A stretch of DNA of 21,060 nt from Firmicutes bacterium HGW-Firmicutes-10 (GCA_002841605.1 PHAF01000014.1:1-21060), one strand, 5' to 3'. Positions 1-7,417 are shown, counted from the stretch's first letter. Made by a program: numbers and translations. The notes: generated by a model not told the origin, from the letters alone.

Positions 1-99
1 TTCGAGTGGCTCACAAATGCGGATGACATGGCTCTGATTTGCGGATTGAGGTGGCTCTCATCCGCCGGATTTAGTGGCTCTGAATGAACGGAATATTCA
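1..99. mobile_element. Probable right end of an IS21-type insertion sequence (multiple terminal repeats)
   Basis: Four copies of a TGGCTC-led repeat start at 7, 29, 52 and 75, so they are spaced 22-23 bp apart, about two helical turns. The first three continue as TGGCTCnnAnnnGCGGAT or a close variant (third copy CCGCCGGAT), the last as TGGCTCTGAATGAACGGA, and the block ends near a CA at 98-99. Multiple, phased terminal repeats that bind the IstA transposase are a hallmark of IS21-family ends. No istA or istB sequence is visible because the window begins inside the element. The assignment rests on repeat architecture only; another repeat-ended element is possible. Transposase homology starts immediately to the right, so this element seems to have landed inside an older transposase gene. 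Confidence 0.5.
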
Positions 100-308
100 A
101 CTAGCTTCTATGACTTCGCCCAACCATTCAAAAAAATGTTTATACCACCAACCGGCTTGAATGTCTCAATAAACAATTGAAACGTCAAACTAAGAAGAAA
201 GAACAGTTTCTCAATGAAACCCCACTCGAACGCTTCGTCTGTATATCATTTTTCAAGTCGAATCATAAATATCTGAATCGGATCTACAAAGAATTTATAA
301 AATTATAA
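100..308 (+). pseudogene. IS256/mutator-type transposase, 3' remnant with frameshift
   Basis: Bases 100-138 translate as TSFYDFAQPFKKM, and from 141 a second frame continues YTTNRLECLNKQLKRQT and on to a TAA at 306-308. Together they match the conserved C-terminal part of IS256-family (mutator) DDE transposases, in which a FYDFP..IRKM(I/V)YTTN segment leads into the NxxExxN region and a final F..ETPLERF-like helix. One base appears to be missing around 138-140, which breaks the frame. Everything upstream is cut off by the phased repeats that end near base 99. The gene is therefore 5'-truncated and frameshifted, and cannot make a working transposase. Confidence 0.75.
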
Positions 309-373
309 AAAAATTAATACAATAATTCGAATAACTATAATTAATAAAGTTAATACTATTTTACACATAATGC

Positions 374-401
374 TTGCTATTCCCTCTGTTTAGAGTATAA
401 T
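374..401 (+). promoter_or_regulatory. Promoter of the small membrane protein gene
   Basis: TTGCTA at 374-379 and a consensus TATAAT at 396-401 are separated by 16 bp, a sigma-A type arrangement. AGGAGG lies at 411-416, so the leader would be very short, with the ribosome site close to the 5' end of the transcript. Confidence 0.6.
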
Positions 402-424
402 TTGACTTACAGGAGGTATATATT

Positions 425-601
425 ATGAATTTAAAATTATCAGCACCAAAAACCATTACTTTTATCATCGCAGTCGTAATGGCCGTTATAGGCTTATTAA
501 TATCACAAGGTATTGTCGGAGCGTTATTGTTTCCAGCACTTACTTGGATGCTTCTTGCCTTTGTAGTGTTAGCGCTAGGCAACCTTCTCAAAGGCCTATA
601 G
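425..601 (+). CDS. Small two-helix membrane protein, 58 aa
   Basis: A short ORF starts at ATG 425, eight bases after a perfect AGGAGG (411-416), and stops at TAG 599-601. A good promoter precedes it and a hairpin terminator follows it, so it is a complete single-gene unit. The product begins MNLKLSAPKTITF, has a first hydrophobic helix at about residues 11-35 and a second at about 36-54 (with FPALTWMLL), and ends GNLLKGL. There are no cysteines or catalytic-looking motifs. Short inner-membrane proteins with this start and an LALGNL(L/V)KGL-like end seem familiar from other bacteria, but I know of no assigned role. The opposite-strand ORF over the same bases has neither ribosome site nor promoter and was discarded. 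Confidence 0.75.
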   Translation: MNLKLSAPKTITFIIAVVMAVIGLLISQGIVGALLFPALTWMLLAFVVLALGNLLKGL

Positions 602-645
602 AAAAGAATAGAATACCTTCCTAGAGGTAGACTTTAAGACTGTTT

Positions 646-689
646 GGGGATTGATTACTGTATTTTACAGGAATCAGTCCTTTTAATTT
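646..689 (+). terminator. Rho-independent terminator after the small membrane protein gene
   Basis: The arm GGATTGATTACTGTA (648-662) pairs with TACAGGAATCAGTCC (666-680) with one mismatch and one G-T pair around a TTT loop. TTTTAATTT follows. Confidence 0.7.
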
Positions 690-754
690 GCAATTATTCG
701 TCTTATGTCATAGATATAAAATCGCGACCAAAATGAACCGATATCTTAATTTTG

Positions 755-1897
755 TTATAACTCAAACAAATCCCGGTCAAATTTACTCAAAAATTCAGCT
801 CCGGTTTCTGTGACCAATATCATATCTTCAACACGCATATAGCACTCATCTTTGAAAAACATTTTCGGTTCACTGCAGAAGACCATTCCCGGTCGAAGGA
901 TAAAGTCCGTGTCGCGATTGACCATCGGATGTTCATGACAGTCGATACCAATCTGATGACCAAGCATTCCAATATCTTGAAAGCGTAAGTATTGCCCATA
1001 TCCCAACTCTGTCACTTTCTTCAGAACCAGATCATAGAGTTCACTATTATTGGTTTTATGTGGGACAATGTTTTTCACCATATACTGTTGTCCTGCTTGT
1101 AGGGCTATATAACCATTCTTTACTAACTCAGGAGCTTTTCCAAAGTAGACCGTGCGTCCCCAGTCACTGCAATATCCATTGATGATATAACCGACATCAA
1201 AAGCAATGGCGGTGCCATCAATAAGAACACTGTCCCGAGAGAAAGTGAGTGCTTCTTTGGCTAGTTCTGTATGCCTTGTTTTTAATCCGCATGTAGGTGA
1301 AAAAGCAAAGTCGGGAATTTGATGTTGAAATCCGTAATCCATCAGTAATTGCTCAATCTCTCTTTGCGTCATACCGGCTTTCAGATTATCACAAACAAAC
1401 TTCACGGCTTGATCCGTAAACTGTGCATTGGCTCGAAGGACTTCAATTTCCTGTTCGTCTTTGATCGTTCGGATATCATTCAATAACTCTTCCGCATCTA
1501 CGATGTCAATGGTTGAATCTATGGCAAGCAGTGTTTCTTTCAGAAAGTCATGGCAATTGAAACCGACGCCGATCTTCTTCTCCTTGATGAAAAGAGAGAT
1601 CGTGTCTTCCATTTGATCCAAGTAAGAAACATAAAGATTCTTAAAATCGGAAAAAGTGCTTTTCAGTTTCGGAATACAACAAATAAACCCCTCACCGCGA
1701 TCATTGAGATAAAATAGTGCTTCAGGAACGTTTCTTGCGCTGAACTTTCCGGCAATATTATTCATAGACGTGCGTTGCCAAAAATAACTGGGTGTATCAG
1801 CCAAATACTGAAAGTTCGCACTGGAAGCATAAAGTAATCCACTCAGATCATTCTTCTTCATCAACTCCAATGTTTTTTGTATTCTGCTTTCTTTCAT
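755..1897 (-). CDS. M24-family metallopeptidase (Xaa-Pro aminopeptidase/dipeptidase-like)
   Basis: This 380-residue protein has the two-part layout of cytosolic proline peptidases: a creatinase-type N-terminal domain (about 1-140) and a pita-bread catalytic domain (about 150-375). The five expected metal ligands are in place: D234 (AFDVG), D245 (CSDWGRT), H314 (MLGHQIG), E343 (CSEPK) and E357 (MRVEDM). The family hydrolyses the bond next to proline in short peptides using two Mn or Co ions. The usual GHGIG reads GHQIG here, a mild change beside the histidine. The start is supported by GAGGAC upstream on the minus strand. The gene lies 25 bases downstream of the Crp-type regulator and is probably cotranscribed with it. 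Exact substrate (dipeptide or longer peptide) is uncertain; some M24 relatives are creatinase-like. Confidence 0.88.
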   Translation of the reverse strand: MKESRIQKTLELMKKNDLSGLLYASSANFQYLADTPSYFWQRTSMNNIAGKFSARNVPEALFYLNDRGEGFICCIPKLKSTFSDFKNLYVSYLDQMEDTISLFIKEKKIGVGFNCHDFLKETLLAIDSTIDIVDAEELLNDIRTIKDEQEIEVLRANAQFTDQAVKFVCDNLKAGMTQREIEQLLMDYGFQHQIPDFAFSPTCGLKTRHTELAKEALTFSRDSVLIDGTAIAFDVGYIINGYCSDWGRTVYFGKAPELVKNGYIALQAGQQYMVKNIVPHKTNNSELYDLVLKKVTELGYGQYLRFQDIGMLGHQIGIDCHEHPMVNRDTDFILRPGMVFCSEPKMFFKDECYMRVEDMILVTETGAEFLSKFDRDLFEL

Positions 1898-1922
1898 TGT
1901 TTGTCCTCGTTTCTATGGTTCA

Positions 1923-2573
1923 TCAGAAATCTTCAATGTGCTTGTTAAGGTTTGGTATGTCGATCATATAGCCCGCAGATGTTTTGGTTAATATCCCCTT
2001 GTCTGTAAGGTGTGTGATCGTTCGTAAAAGATGTCGATAACTAGCACCTAGCATATCTGCCGTATCGGTCAGGCGGGCATCAAAAAGACCTTGATTATGT
2101 ACTTTCAATAAGTGAATGCACAACCGATATTCCAAAGGCATCAAACGGCTGGAAGCACTGTGCTGTATCGATGCATAAAGTTTTTGAGCTAGGATTTCCG
2201 AGATTTTACGCATAAAGAGATTATTGTTCAGAAGATAGTCACGATACTCGGCCAATGGAATGGAAATGCACATAAGCTCCGTATCAGCGACGATAGTTGT
2301 CATGGTTGCGAAGTTCATGATGAGTTCATAATCGCCAATGACGTAACCCTTTTTGAAAATGTTTAGAATAAGTGATTTCCCGTTGCGTTGGTTAACAGTA
2401 GAACGTCCGTGACCGGAAACACATATCAAAAAACGACCGAGTAAGTGGTTCTCCCGACAGACGAGTTCTCCTTTATCATATTTAAATAAACTGAGACTTG
2501 TCCGATCGATATCCTCAATCCCGAAGTTTGTTAGTGTTTCAATATATTTCTCATCAAAAATGAATTTACGCAT
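1923..2573 (-). CDS. Crp/Fnr-family transcriptional regulator (YeiL-like)
   Basis: The protein is about 216 residues, normal for the family. It has an N-terminal cyclic-nucleotide-binding beta-roll (about 20-120, with GRFLICVSGHGR and GYVIGDYEL), a long dimerisation helix, and a C-terminal winged helix-turn-helix (about 165-205, RLTDTADMLGASYRHLLRTITHL). It lacks the cysteine cluster of oxygen-sensing FNR, and the effector is unknown. Overall it most resembles E. coli YeiL. Start choice is open: ATG at 2573 follows a weak GGTG site, whereas an in-frame GTG at 2591 would add six residues but lies about 11 bases from the predicted transcript start with no ribosome site. The M24 peptidase gene follows in the same direction. 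Confidence 0.85.
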   Translation of the reverse strand: MRKFIFDEKYIETLTNFGIEDIDRTSLSLFKYDKGELVCRENHLLGRFLICVSGHGRSTVNQRNGKSLILNIFKKGYVIGDYELIMNFATMTTIVADTELMCISIPLAEYRDYLLNNNLFMRKISEILAQKLYASIQHSASSRLMPLEYRLCIHLLKVHNQGLFDARLTDTADMLGASYRHLLRTITHLTDKGILTKTSAGYMIDIPNLNKHIEDF

Positions 2574-2581
2574 TTCATCAC

Positions 2582-2594
2582 CATGTGACACATG
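2582..2594. promoter_or_regulatory. Perfect palindrome CATGTGACACATG, candidate Crp-type operator
   Basis: Thirteen bases form a perfect inverted repeat with CATGTG and CACATG arms. It lies between the divergent regulator and nitroreductase genes, within a few bases of the regulator's predicted transcription start and about 45 bp upstream of a candidate nitroreductase start. Crp/Fnr proteins bind TGTGA-N6-TCACA-like palindromes; the spacing here is shorter, so the link is inference. Confidence 0.4.
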
Positions 2595-2608
2595 TCATAT
2601 CTTTTCTC

Positions 2609-2614
2609 ATTATA
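2609..2614 (-). promoter_or_regulatory. -10 element for the Crp-type regulator/M24 peptidase unit
   Basis: The minus strand reads TATAAT here. The -35 region is weak (TTTATA at a 17-bp spacing). The predicted start, near 2602, lies just upstream of the palindrome at 2582-2594, so a bound protein there would block transcription. Confidence 0.45.
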
Positions 2615-2658
2615 ACAAGATAGAATAAGGTTATAAAGAACAAATAACGGAGGATACC

Positions 2659-3168
2659 ATGGACTTTCTGACACTAAGTAAAAAAAGATATTCTGTACGC
2701 AGCTATGCGGATACACCCGTCAGTGATGAACTGATCGAAAAGCTGTTGCTTGCGGCACAAAATGCGCCTTCAGCCCACAACAACCAGCCACAAATCATAT
2801 ATGTCATGCGTTCGAAAGAAGCGTTGGACATCGTGGATGCATCGACACGAGCCCGCTTTGGGGCTCCGCTGGTGTTTGTGGTTTGTTATGATACTGAATT
2901 AAGCTGGAAAAGTAAGGACGGTAGGGACAGCGGTATCGTGGATGCGAGCATCGTGGCGACACACATCCTGCTAGAAGCGACGGACTTGGGATTGGGCTCG
3001 GTATGGGTCGGTCTGTTTAAACCAGATGTATTAAGAGAAAAACTTGAATTGCCAGAAAATATCATTCCGGTCTGTGTATTGCCAATTGGTTATGCTTCTG
3101 AAACCAGCGTTCCATTAAACTTGCATGATCAACGCCGACCCTTGTCGGAAACCATTCGATTTTTATAA
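2659..3168 (+). CDS. Nitroreductase-family FMN oxidoreductase
   Basis: This is a 169-residue compact member of the nitroreductase fold, which uses FMN and NAD(P)H to reduce nitro compounds, quinones or similar acceptors in the cytosol. The N-terminal FMN-binding signature is clear (KKRYSVRSYADTPVSDE, then LLLAAQNAPSAHNNQP), as is the second conserved helix (VDASIVATHILLEATDLGLGSVWVG, about 94-118). The end is a normal LPIGYASE...RRPLSETIRF. ATG 2659 follows GGAGGATACC closely. It is transcribed away from the Crp-type regulator and ends at its own hairpin, so it is a single-gene unit perhaps controlled by that regulator. The physiological substrate cannot be told from sequence. Confidence 0.9.
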   Translation: MDFLTLSKKRYSVRSYADTPVSDELIEKLLLAAQNAPSAHNNQPQIIYVMRSKEALDIVDASTRARFGAPLVFVVCYDTELSWKSKDGRDSGIVDASIVATHILLEATDLGLGSVWVGLFKPDVLREKLELPENIIPVCVLPIGYASETSVPLNLHDQRRPLSETIRFL

Positions 3169-3172
3169 AACT

Positions 3173-3194
3173 AACTCGCTTACGCGAGTTTTTA
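3173..3194 (+). terminator. Rho-independent terminator after the nitroreductase gene
   Basis: AACTCGC (3173-3179) pairs perfectly with GCGAGTT (3184-3190) around a TTAC loop, followed by TTT. Confidence 0.75.
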
Positions 3195-3242
3195 ATATGT
3201 CTCAATAATAGGACACTTTTTTATGCCATAAACTCAACTTAG

Positions 3243-3251
3243 TGATATAAT
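3243..3251 (+). promoter_or_regulatory. Extended -10 promoter of the zinc-ribbon gene
   Basis: TGATATAAT carries a consensus TATAAT (3246-3251) preceded by the TGn extension. No good -35 is present at the right distance, which is normal for extended -10 promoters. Confidence 0.55.
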
Positions 3252-3302
3252 TAACATGACATTAAATATGCCACATCATTCAATACCAAGGAGGTGTTAC
3301 TT

Positions 3303-3554
3303 ATGAACACCAAGATGAAACAATGCCATTCGTGTGGTGCTTTTATGAGTATTCGATCAAAAAAGTGTTTTAAATGCGGTAGTGTTGATTTGGGTAGCGA
3401 CCACAACGTAATCACTTGCCCTACCTGCGGGTTTGAACTTGAACTCGAAGGAAATCATGCGGAATGCGCATTTTGTGGAGAAACGATATCGATCAATGAT
3501 CACTATGTCGTTCACTCAAAATACCGTGGTGATTTCTTTGAGAGTTACCACTAA
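3303..3554 (+). CDS. Small double zinc-ribbon protein, 83 aa
   Basis: The protein has four CxxC knuckles: C8/C11 (CHSC), C22/C25 (CFKC), C39/C42 (CPTC) and C55/C58 (CAFC). They probably form two consecutive zinc ribbons, 8-25 and 39-58, joined by a short linker. The last 25 residues are polar and aromatic (DHYVVHSKYRGDFFESYH). ATG 3303 follows AAGGAGGTG (3288-3296); an in-frame GTG at 3294 lies inside the ribosome site and is unlikely to be the start. The protein is monocistronic and converges on the large lipoprotein gene. Such small ribbons often bind nucleic acid or act as protein adaptors, but I do not recognise a specific family, so no function is assigned. Confidence 0.75.
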   Translation: MNTKMKQCHSCGAFMSIRSKKCFKCGSVDLGSDHNVITCPTCGFELELEGNHAECAFCGETISINDHYVVHSKYRGDFFESYH

Positions 3555-3671
3555 GTCGTTGAAGAAGATATTGTAAAATCCCTTTTTTCCTGGTCATAGA
3601 TTCAAAAGCGAGAGTATGTTTATCCCGAAGTTTTTTATATACTGAAAACGTAACCATTTAAGCATCTTACT

Positions 3672-3702
3672 AAAAAGGCTCACTTTGATGTGAACCTTTT
3701 TT
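3672..3702. terminator. Bidirectional hairpin terminator between convergent genes
   Basis: AAAAAGGCTCAC (3672-3683) pairs with GTGAACCTTTTT (3690-3701) with one mismatch and a TTTGAT loop. The A and T runs give a U tail on both strands, so it can end both the zinc-ribbon transcript and the lipoprotein transcript. Confidence 0.75.
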
Positions 3703-3705
3703 AAA

Positions 3706-6180
3706 CTATGGAATATATCTATCGTAAGGTTGAATTTTAAAGTAAATGTTGCTCTGATCTGTTTTATACTCGTAAGCAAAATCTTGTGACAGTTTGAGTT
3801 GCTTAGAATATTCTTGAGCATTTGGTAATTCGTAATTAATTTTAAAATCAAACTCAAAATAGTCTAGATTATTATACATACTTAGAAACTCATTCTGACT
3901 CACAGTCTTAGAATGGAATGGGTAAGCGTGCCCTGTGTATTCTGTTAAGTAAATGGGCACCAACATCGTTTGACCGGGGACCAATCGTGGAATAACAACG
4001 TTTTTAACAGGGAGGAACAACTCGAAATATTTGGTGCCGCCAAAACTTGCACTTAAAGTCATCTTATTACCATCAGCCATTTCACTTTGAGCTAATGTTC
4101 GGTGGATACGACCTTCCAGTACACCAGGGGCTGTTACTTCTTTCGTGTTGTTTGTTATTTCAATATGCATATATGCCGGGCGATACAAAGCTTTTGAATA
4201 AGGTCGAACAAATGTCCAGTTCAAAGGATTGGGAGAGCTGCCTGAACTAGCACTTTGATTTAACTCTTTGGAGATTCCTTTCCCCAAATCCTTGATGGTA
4301 TCCATATTGAAATCGGTATCTGGCAAACCGAGTTGAGTGAGTGCTGTGGCCGCAAGATAATCAGTACCCATCTTCGTTAAATCATCAAAATTTGGCAATG
4401 TTGGAGGTATTCCCAGTGTGACCAGACCATAGTCGATTAATTTCTCAAGTTCTTTTTGAAGATCATCGCGCCATTTGTCAGGTATCAGTGGCAGATTCTG
4501 TGCCACAAATTTCGCCAGACCAACTTTTGCATCAGCATAAGCTTTTGAAACCCAGTTTGTGACTTTGGCAACAAAACTGACAATATCACTGAAATAATCA
4601 GATACAGCATCCCATGCTTCTTTTATCCAGGATTCATCCTGCTCACTTGGAGGAGTAAATCGAATGACCGTTCCTACTTCATACCCAGGGACAAGTTCAC
4701 TACCTAATGGAACTTGCTCAGGGGGTATAAACGAGAAGTACTCTTTAAATGTCGGTTGTCGGACAACTTCGTACCAGTACATCCAATCAAAGTACTCCCA
4801 TTGGATGGGCTCGTACTCAACGAGTTTGACTTGCGGGATATTGGCATCGATTTTCTTTACCTCTGGAGGTACAAAATATGTAATTTCAGATTTTGAGTCA
4901 CCATAGTTTACTTTTACGACTTTTGAGTAGTTTGCTTTAACTGTTCCGGGAACACTGCCAGGCGAAAGCGCGACGAATCTTATATAAAATACATTAGTGG
5001 AAGTATTCGTCATTTTACTGAAGTCAATCGGTATCGAATAGGAAGTTGTGGGAAGATTGGCAAATAGTTCGCTACCTTTTTTTATTTCTTTTTGATAGAT
5101 CAGACCAGTAGGATAACGCCAACCATCCAAACTGCTATCCGGTTTTATACGGGTCACTTGTATTAAAAATGTGTCGGTTGTCTTCGGATATCCCTCAGGA
5201 CGAAAGTGCCATGGAGATTTCTCTTTGGGTTGATAATGAATTTCGGTGTTCTTAACCAATGTATTCTGAAATTCACCGGTAAACATTGGATTCCCTTGTT
5301 TTTCAGTGGATAACAGATCATAAAGCAATACAAAAGGAATGGAACTGCTTGATGATTGTGTTAACCTGTCGCCATAAAGAATTTCCAAGCCATATCCGGG
5401 ATTGCCTATGGGCTTATCATTTTCATCAAGGCCAATTACCCGAACATAGAAAACGACTTGCTTCGGATTGAGATAATCGCCTTGAATCATAGATAGACCA
5501 GTAAAAACTCTTGAAACAATACGGTTTACTCTTAAACCGTACATATTTCTGAAATCAATCGTGAACTCCTTCGTCTGTGCCTCAAGTTCACCACTACCTA
5601 GCAGTCCCGCCGGATTCTTCCAATTTGAATCAGCATTATTAAAAGGATGCTCACTGACTTGCCAAACGAGTTTTTTAGTGTTTGAATTATTCTCGACGAT
5701 GGCGAACCAGCGTTTCTCATCACCGCCCTTCTGAACAAATGCCGTTCGATGACCGTTACTGTAAACGGGAACCGGATCGACAAATGGGGTTGTTGGATTA
5801 CTTATTGAAGGGTTAATCAAAATCGAAGCAAGAGTTTTAGAGGGCAATTTTGCTGGTTTACCCGGGGCGGTAGATGCATATAAGGTAACACCAGAAGAAA
5901 ACTCCCTAAATATGAAGCGATTACTAAGCGAGTCAAAATTCAGTTTCTTAACATCAATGATTGGTTCTTCCGGATCTTTTGGGAAATAAGTTAAATCCTC
6001 TACCTTGATAACCTCTTCAACAGGATCGTCAACAGGATCAACAATAGGATCATCGATCGGATCTTCATCATTTTTCGGATCATTATCAATCACCGTAGAA
6101 CACGCGGATAATGTTCCAAATATCAAAAAAAGCGAAAGCAAAAACAGTAGTGCGCGTGAAGCCCAATGGTTTTTTCTCAT
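3706..6180 (-). CDS. Large secreted lipoprotein with duplicated beta-type domain, 824 aa
   Basis: The N-terminus is a lipoprotein signal: a positively charged start, a hydrophobic core and the lipobox LSAC with the lipidated cysteine at 27. An acidic-proline spacer (about 33-56, repeats of DP(I/V)DDP(I/V)) would hold the body away from the membrane. Two related domains follow, about 155-270 and 335-430; each has a W..P(A/T)GL turn, a VFY(V/I)R strand and a closing YGD. Residues about 515-620 form an amphipathic helical segment (DAVSDYFSDIVSF, later LIPDKWRDDLQKEL), and the rest is beta-rich with aromatic residues. ATG 6180 is preceded by AAGGAGGT. It stands alone between a terminator and a divergent gene. 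I recognise no catalytic motif; a surface-binding or structural role is inference. Confidence 0.8.
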   Translation of the reverse strand: MRKNHWASRALLFLLSLFLIFGTLSACSTVIDNDPKNDEDPIDDPIVDPVDDPVEEVIKVEDLTYFPKDPEEPIIDVKKLNFDSLSNRFIFREFSSGVTLYASTAPGKPAKLPSKTLASILINPSISNPTTPFVDPVPVYSNGHRTAFVQKGGDEKRWFAIVENNSNTKKLVWQVSEHPFNNADSNWKNPAGLLGSGELEAQTKEFTIDFRNMYGLRVNRIVSRVFTGLSMIQGDYLNPKQVVFYVRVIGLDENDKPIGNPGYGLEILYGDRLTQSSSSSIPFVLLYDLLSTEKQGNPMFTGEFQNTLVKNTEIHYQPKEKSPWHFRPEGYPKTTDTFLIQVTRIKPDSSLDGWRYPTGLIYQKEIKKGSELFANLPTTSYSIPIDFSKMTNTSTNVFYIRFVALSPGSVPGTVKANYSKVVKVNYGDSKSEITYFVPPEVKKIDANIPQVKLVEYEPIQWEYFDWMYWYEVVRQPTFKEYFSFIPPEQVPLGSELVPGYEVGTVIRFTPPSEQDESWIKEAWDAVSDYFSDIVSFVAKVTNWVSKAYADAKVGLAKFVAQNLPLIPDKWRDDLQKELEKLIDYGLVTLGIPPTLPNFDDLTKMGTDYLAATALTQLGLPDTDFNMDTIKDLGKGISKELNQSASSGSSPNPLNWTFVRPYSKALYRPAYMHIEITNNTKEVTAPGVLEGRIHRTLAQSEMADGNKMTLSASFGGTKYFELFLPVKNVVIPRLVPGQTMLVPIYLTEYTGHAYPFHSKTVSQNEFLSMYNNLDYFEFDFKINYELPNAQEYSKQLKLSQDFAYEYKTDQSNIYFKIQPYDRYIP

Positions 6181-6307
6181 AACATGACCTCCTTCTTTAA
6201 GGGCGGTACAAACGTTGATGATATGGATTGGATGTCTACAAATATTCAGAAGTCAGCTGCTACATATTTATATAAATAATATATCATATTTAAGGTGAAA
6301 GTGAATC

Positions 6308-6316
6308 TGCTATAAT
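6308..6316 (+). promoter_or_regulatory. Extended -10 promoter of the isochorismatase-family gene
   Basis: TGCTATAAT holds a consensus TATAAT at 6311-6316 with the TGn extension. The -35 region is poor (TTTAAG at 6289-6294). An in-frame ATG at 6315 overlaps this box and so is not the translation start. Confidence 0.55.
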
Positions 6317-6353
6317 GAAACAAAGAAGTAAAATGCTAATGAAGGGAGATAAT

Positions 6354-6884
6354 ATGTCAAAACCAGCACTCATAATTATTGATATGCAAGTCGGAATACT
6401 CGAAGATCCGGACTTTCCGATTCTCCAAGCTCAACAACTCATCGATAACATTAATCATTTGATTGAGAAGGCAAGAGGAAATGATGCGTTGATTATTTTC
6501 ATACGACACACGGAAGCAGTGGGATCTCCGTTAGAAATCCATCAAGCCGGATGGCAGATTTCGACACATCTGCAACTGCATTCTAGCGATCTTGTTATTG
6601 ACAAATATACACCAGACAGTTTTTACAAGACTTCGTTAAGAGATGTTCTAGACAAACATGATGTAAAGCATCTGATCATTACGGGAGTTCAAAGCGAATA
6701 TTGCATTGATACGACTTGTCGAAGTGCATTTGCTTTGGGATATGGAACGATTTTGATTGAAGATGGCCACAGCACATGTGACAGTAATAGCCTGCTAGCC
6801 GATCAAATCATCAAGCATCACAATCAAGTACTGGGTAATTGGTTTGTTACACTAAGAAAACATGACATGATTGATTTTGACTGA
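6354..6884 (+). CDS. Isochorismatase/nicotinamidase-family cysteine hydrolase
   Basis: The 176-residue protein is of normal length for the family. The catalytic triad is visible: D10 in LIIIDMQ, K84 in DKYTPDSF and C117 in GVQSEYCIDTT, followed by the AFALGY helix and a late ILIEDGHST strand. Family members hydrolyse amides or vinyl ethers (nicotinamide, isochorismate, biuret and others) through a cysteine thioester. The E-x-C-I-D-T-T context is typical of the broad, uncharacterised group rather than true nicotinamidase, whose metal ligands (DxHxxxxH) I do not see. ATG 6354 follows AAGGGAGAT; the upstream in-frame ATG overlaps the promoter. It diverges from the lipoprotein gene. The substrate is unknown. 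Confidence 0.88.
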   Translation: MSKPALIIIDMQVGILEDPDFPILQAQQLIDNINHLIEKARGNDALIIFIRHTEAVGSPLEIHQAGWQISTHLQLHSSDLVIDKYTPDSFYKTSLRDVLDKHDVKHLIITGVQSEYCIDTTCRSAFALGYGTILIEDGHSTCDSNSLLADQIIKHHNQVLGNWFVTLRKHDMIDFD

Positions 6885-6921
6885 AAATATGTAAAACTAG
6901 TCACCATATTCGGATAGGTCA

Positions 6922-6950
6922 TAGACAATATCACGTGTTAACGATAAAAT
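6922..6950 (+). promoter_or_regulatory. Promoter of the MOSC-domain gene
   Basis: TAGACA (6922-6927) and TAAAAT (6945-6950) are separated by exactly 17 bp, each matching consensus at five of six positions. The MOSC gene is thus probably not dependent on read-through from the isochorismatase-family gene. Confidence 0.5.
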
Positions 6951-6985
6951 TATTACAGAACGACATAACTCACAGGGGAGGACTT

Positions 6986-7417
6986 ATGGCTATTGTAAAA
7001 GCAATCAATATCAGTGATAAAAAGGGGGTCATAAAGACTCCAATCGAAGTAGGGGAATTTGAAGTCGGTTTTGGATTGGCTAAAGATGCTCATGGAGGCG
7101 ATTGGCATCGCCAAGTAAGCTTACTTGCCCAAGAAAGCATCGACAAAATGACTTCAATGGGAGTTAAGGATTTGGTACCAGGAAAGTTTGCTGAAAACAT
7201 CACAACAGAAGGAATTGAGCTACATAAACTTCCGGTAGGGAGCAGATTTTCGATTAATGATGCATTGTTTGAAGTTACCCAGATTGGGAAAAGCTGTCAT
7301 CTAGGCTGCGAAATACGCCATTTGGTCGGAGATTGCATCATGCCCAGAGAAGGAATATTTGCGACTGTATTGGTCGGAGGATCAGTTAAGTCCGGAGATG
7401 AAATCATTTTGGAATAA
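6986..7417 (+). CDS. MOSC-domain protein
   Basis: This 143-residue stand-alone MOSC (molybdenum cofactor sulfurase C-terminal) domain has the expected features: GLAKDAHGG.WHRQVSLL (about 30-48), GKFAENITTEG (66-76) and the cysteine strand IGKSCHLGC (100-108), with VGDCIMPREGIF after it (C117). MOSC domains are thought to bind and deliver sulfur-bearing or molybdenum cofactors through the conserved cysteine. Small MOSC proteins usually sit near moa/mog genes; none is present here, so the partner is unknown. ATG 6986 follows GGGGAGGAC, and an upstream in-frame ATG at 6935 falls just before the -10 box and was rejected. The fold assignment is firm; the role is not. Confidence 0.88.
   Translation: MAIVKAINISDKKGVIKTPIEVGEFEVGFGLAKDAHGGDWHRQVSLLAQESIDKMTSMGVKDLVPGKFAENITTEGIELHKLPVGSRFSINDALFEVTQIGKSCHLGCEIRHLVGDCIMPREGIFATVLVGGSVKSGDEIILE

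Noticed and set aside
309..424. CRISPR-like or further repeat structure in the AT-rich spacer after the transposase remnant
   Set aside because: Only low-complexity AT sequence was seen, with no repeat-spacer pattern.
361..591. Minus-strand 76-codon ORF over the small membrane protein gene
   Set aside because: No ribosome site or promoter on the minus strand, and a better-supported plus-strand gene occupies the same bases.
6265..6278. 14-bp AT-only palindrome in the lipoprotein/isochorismatase spacer
   Set aside because: The sequence is made only of A and T in a very AT-rich spacer, so a chance palindrome is likely.
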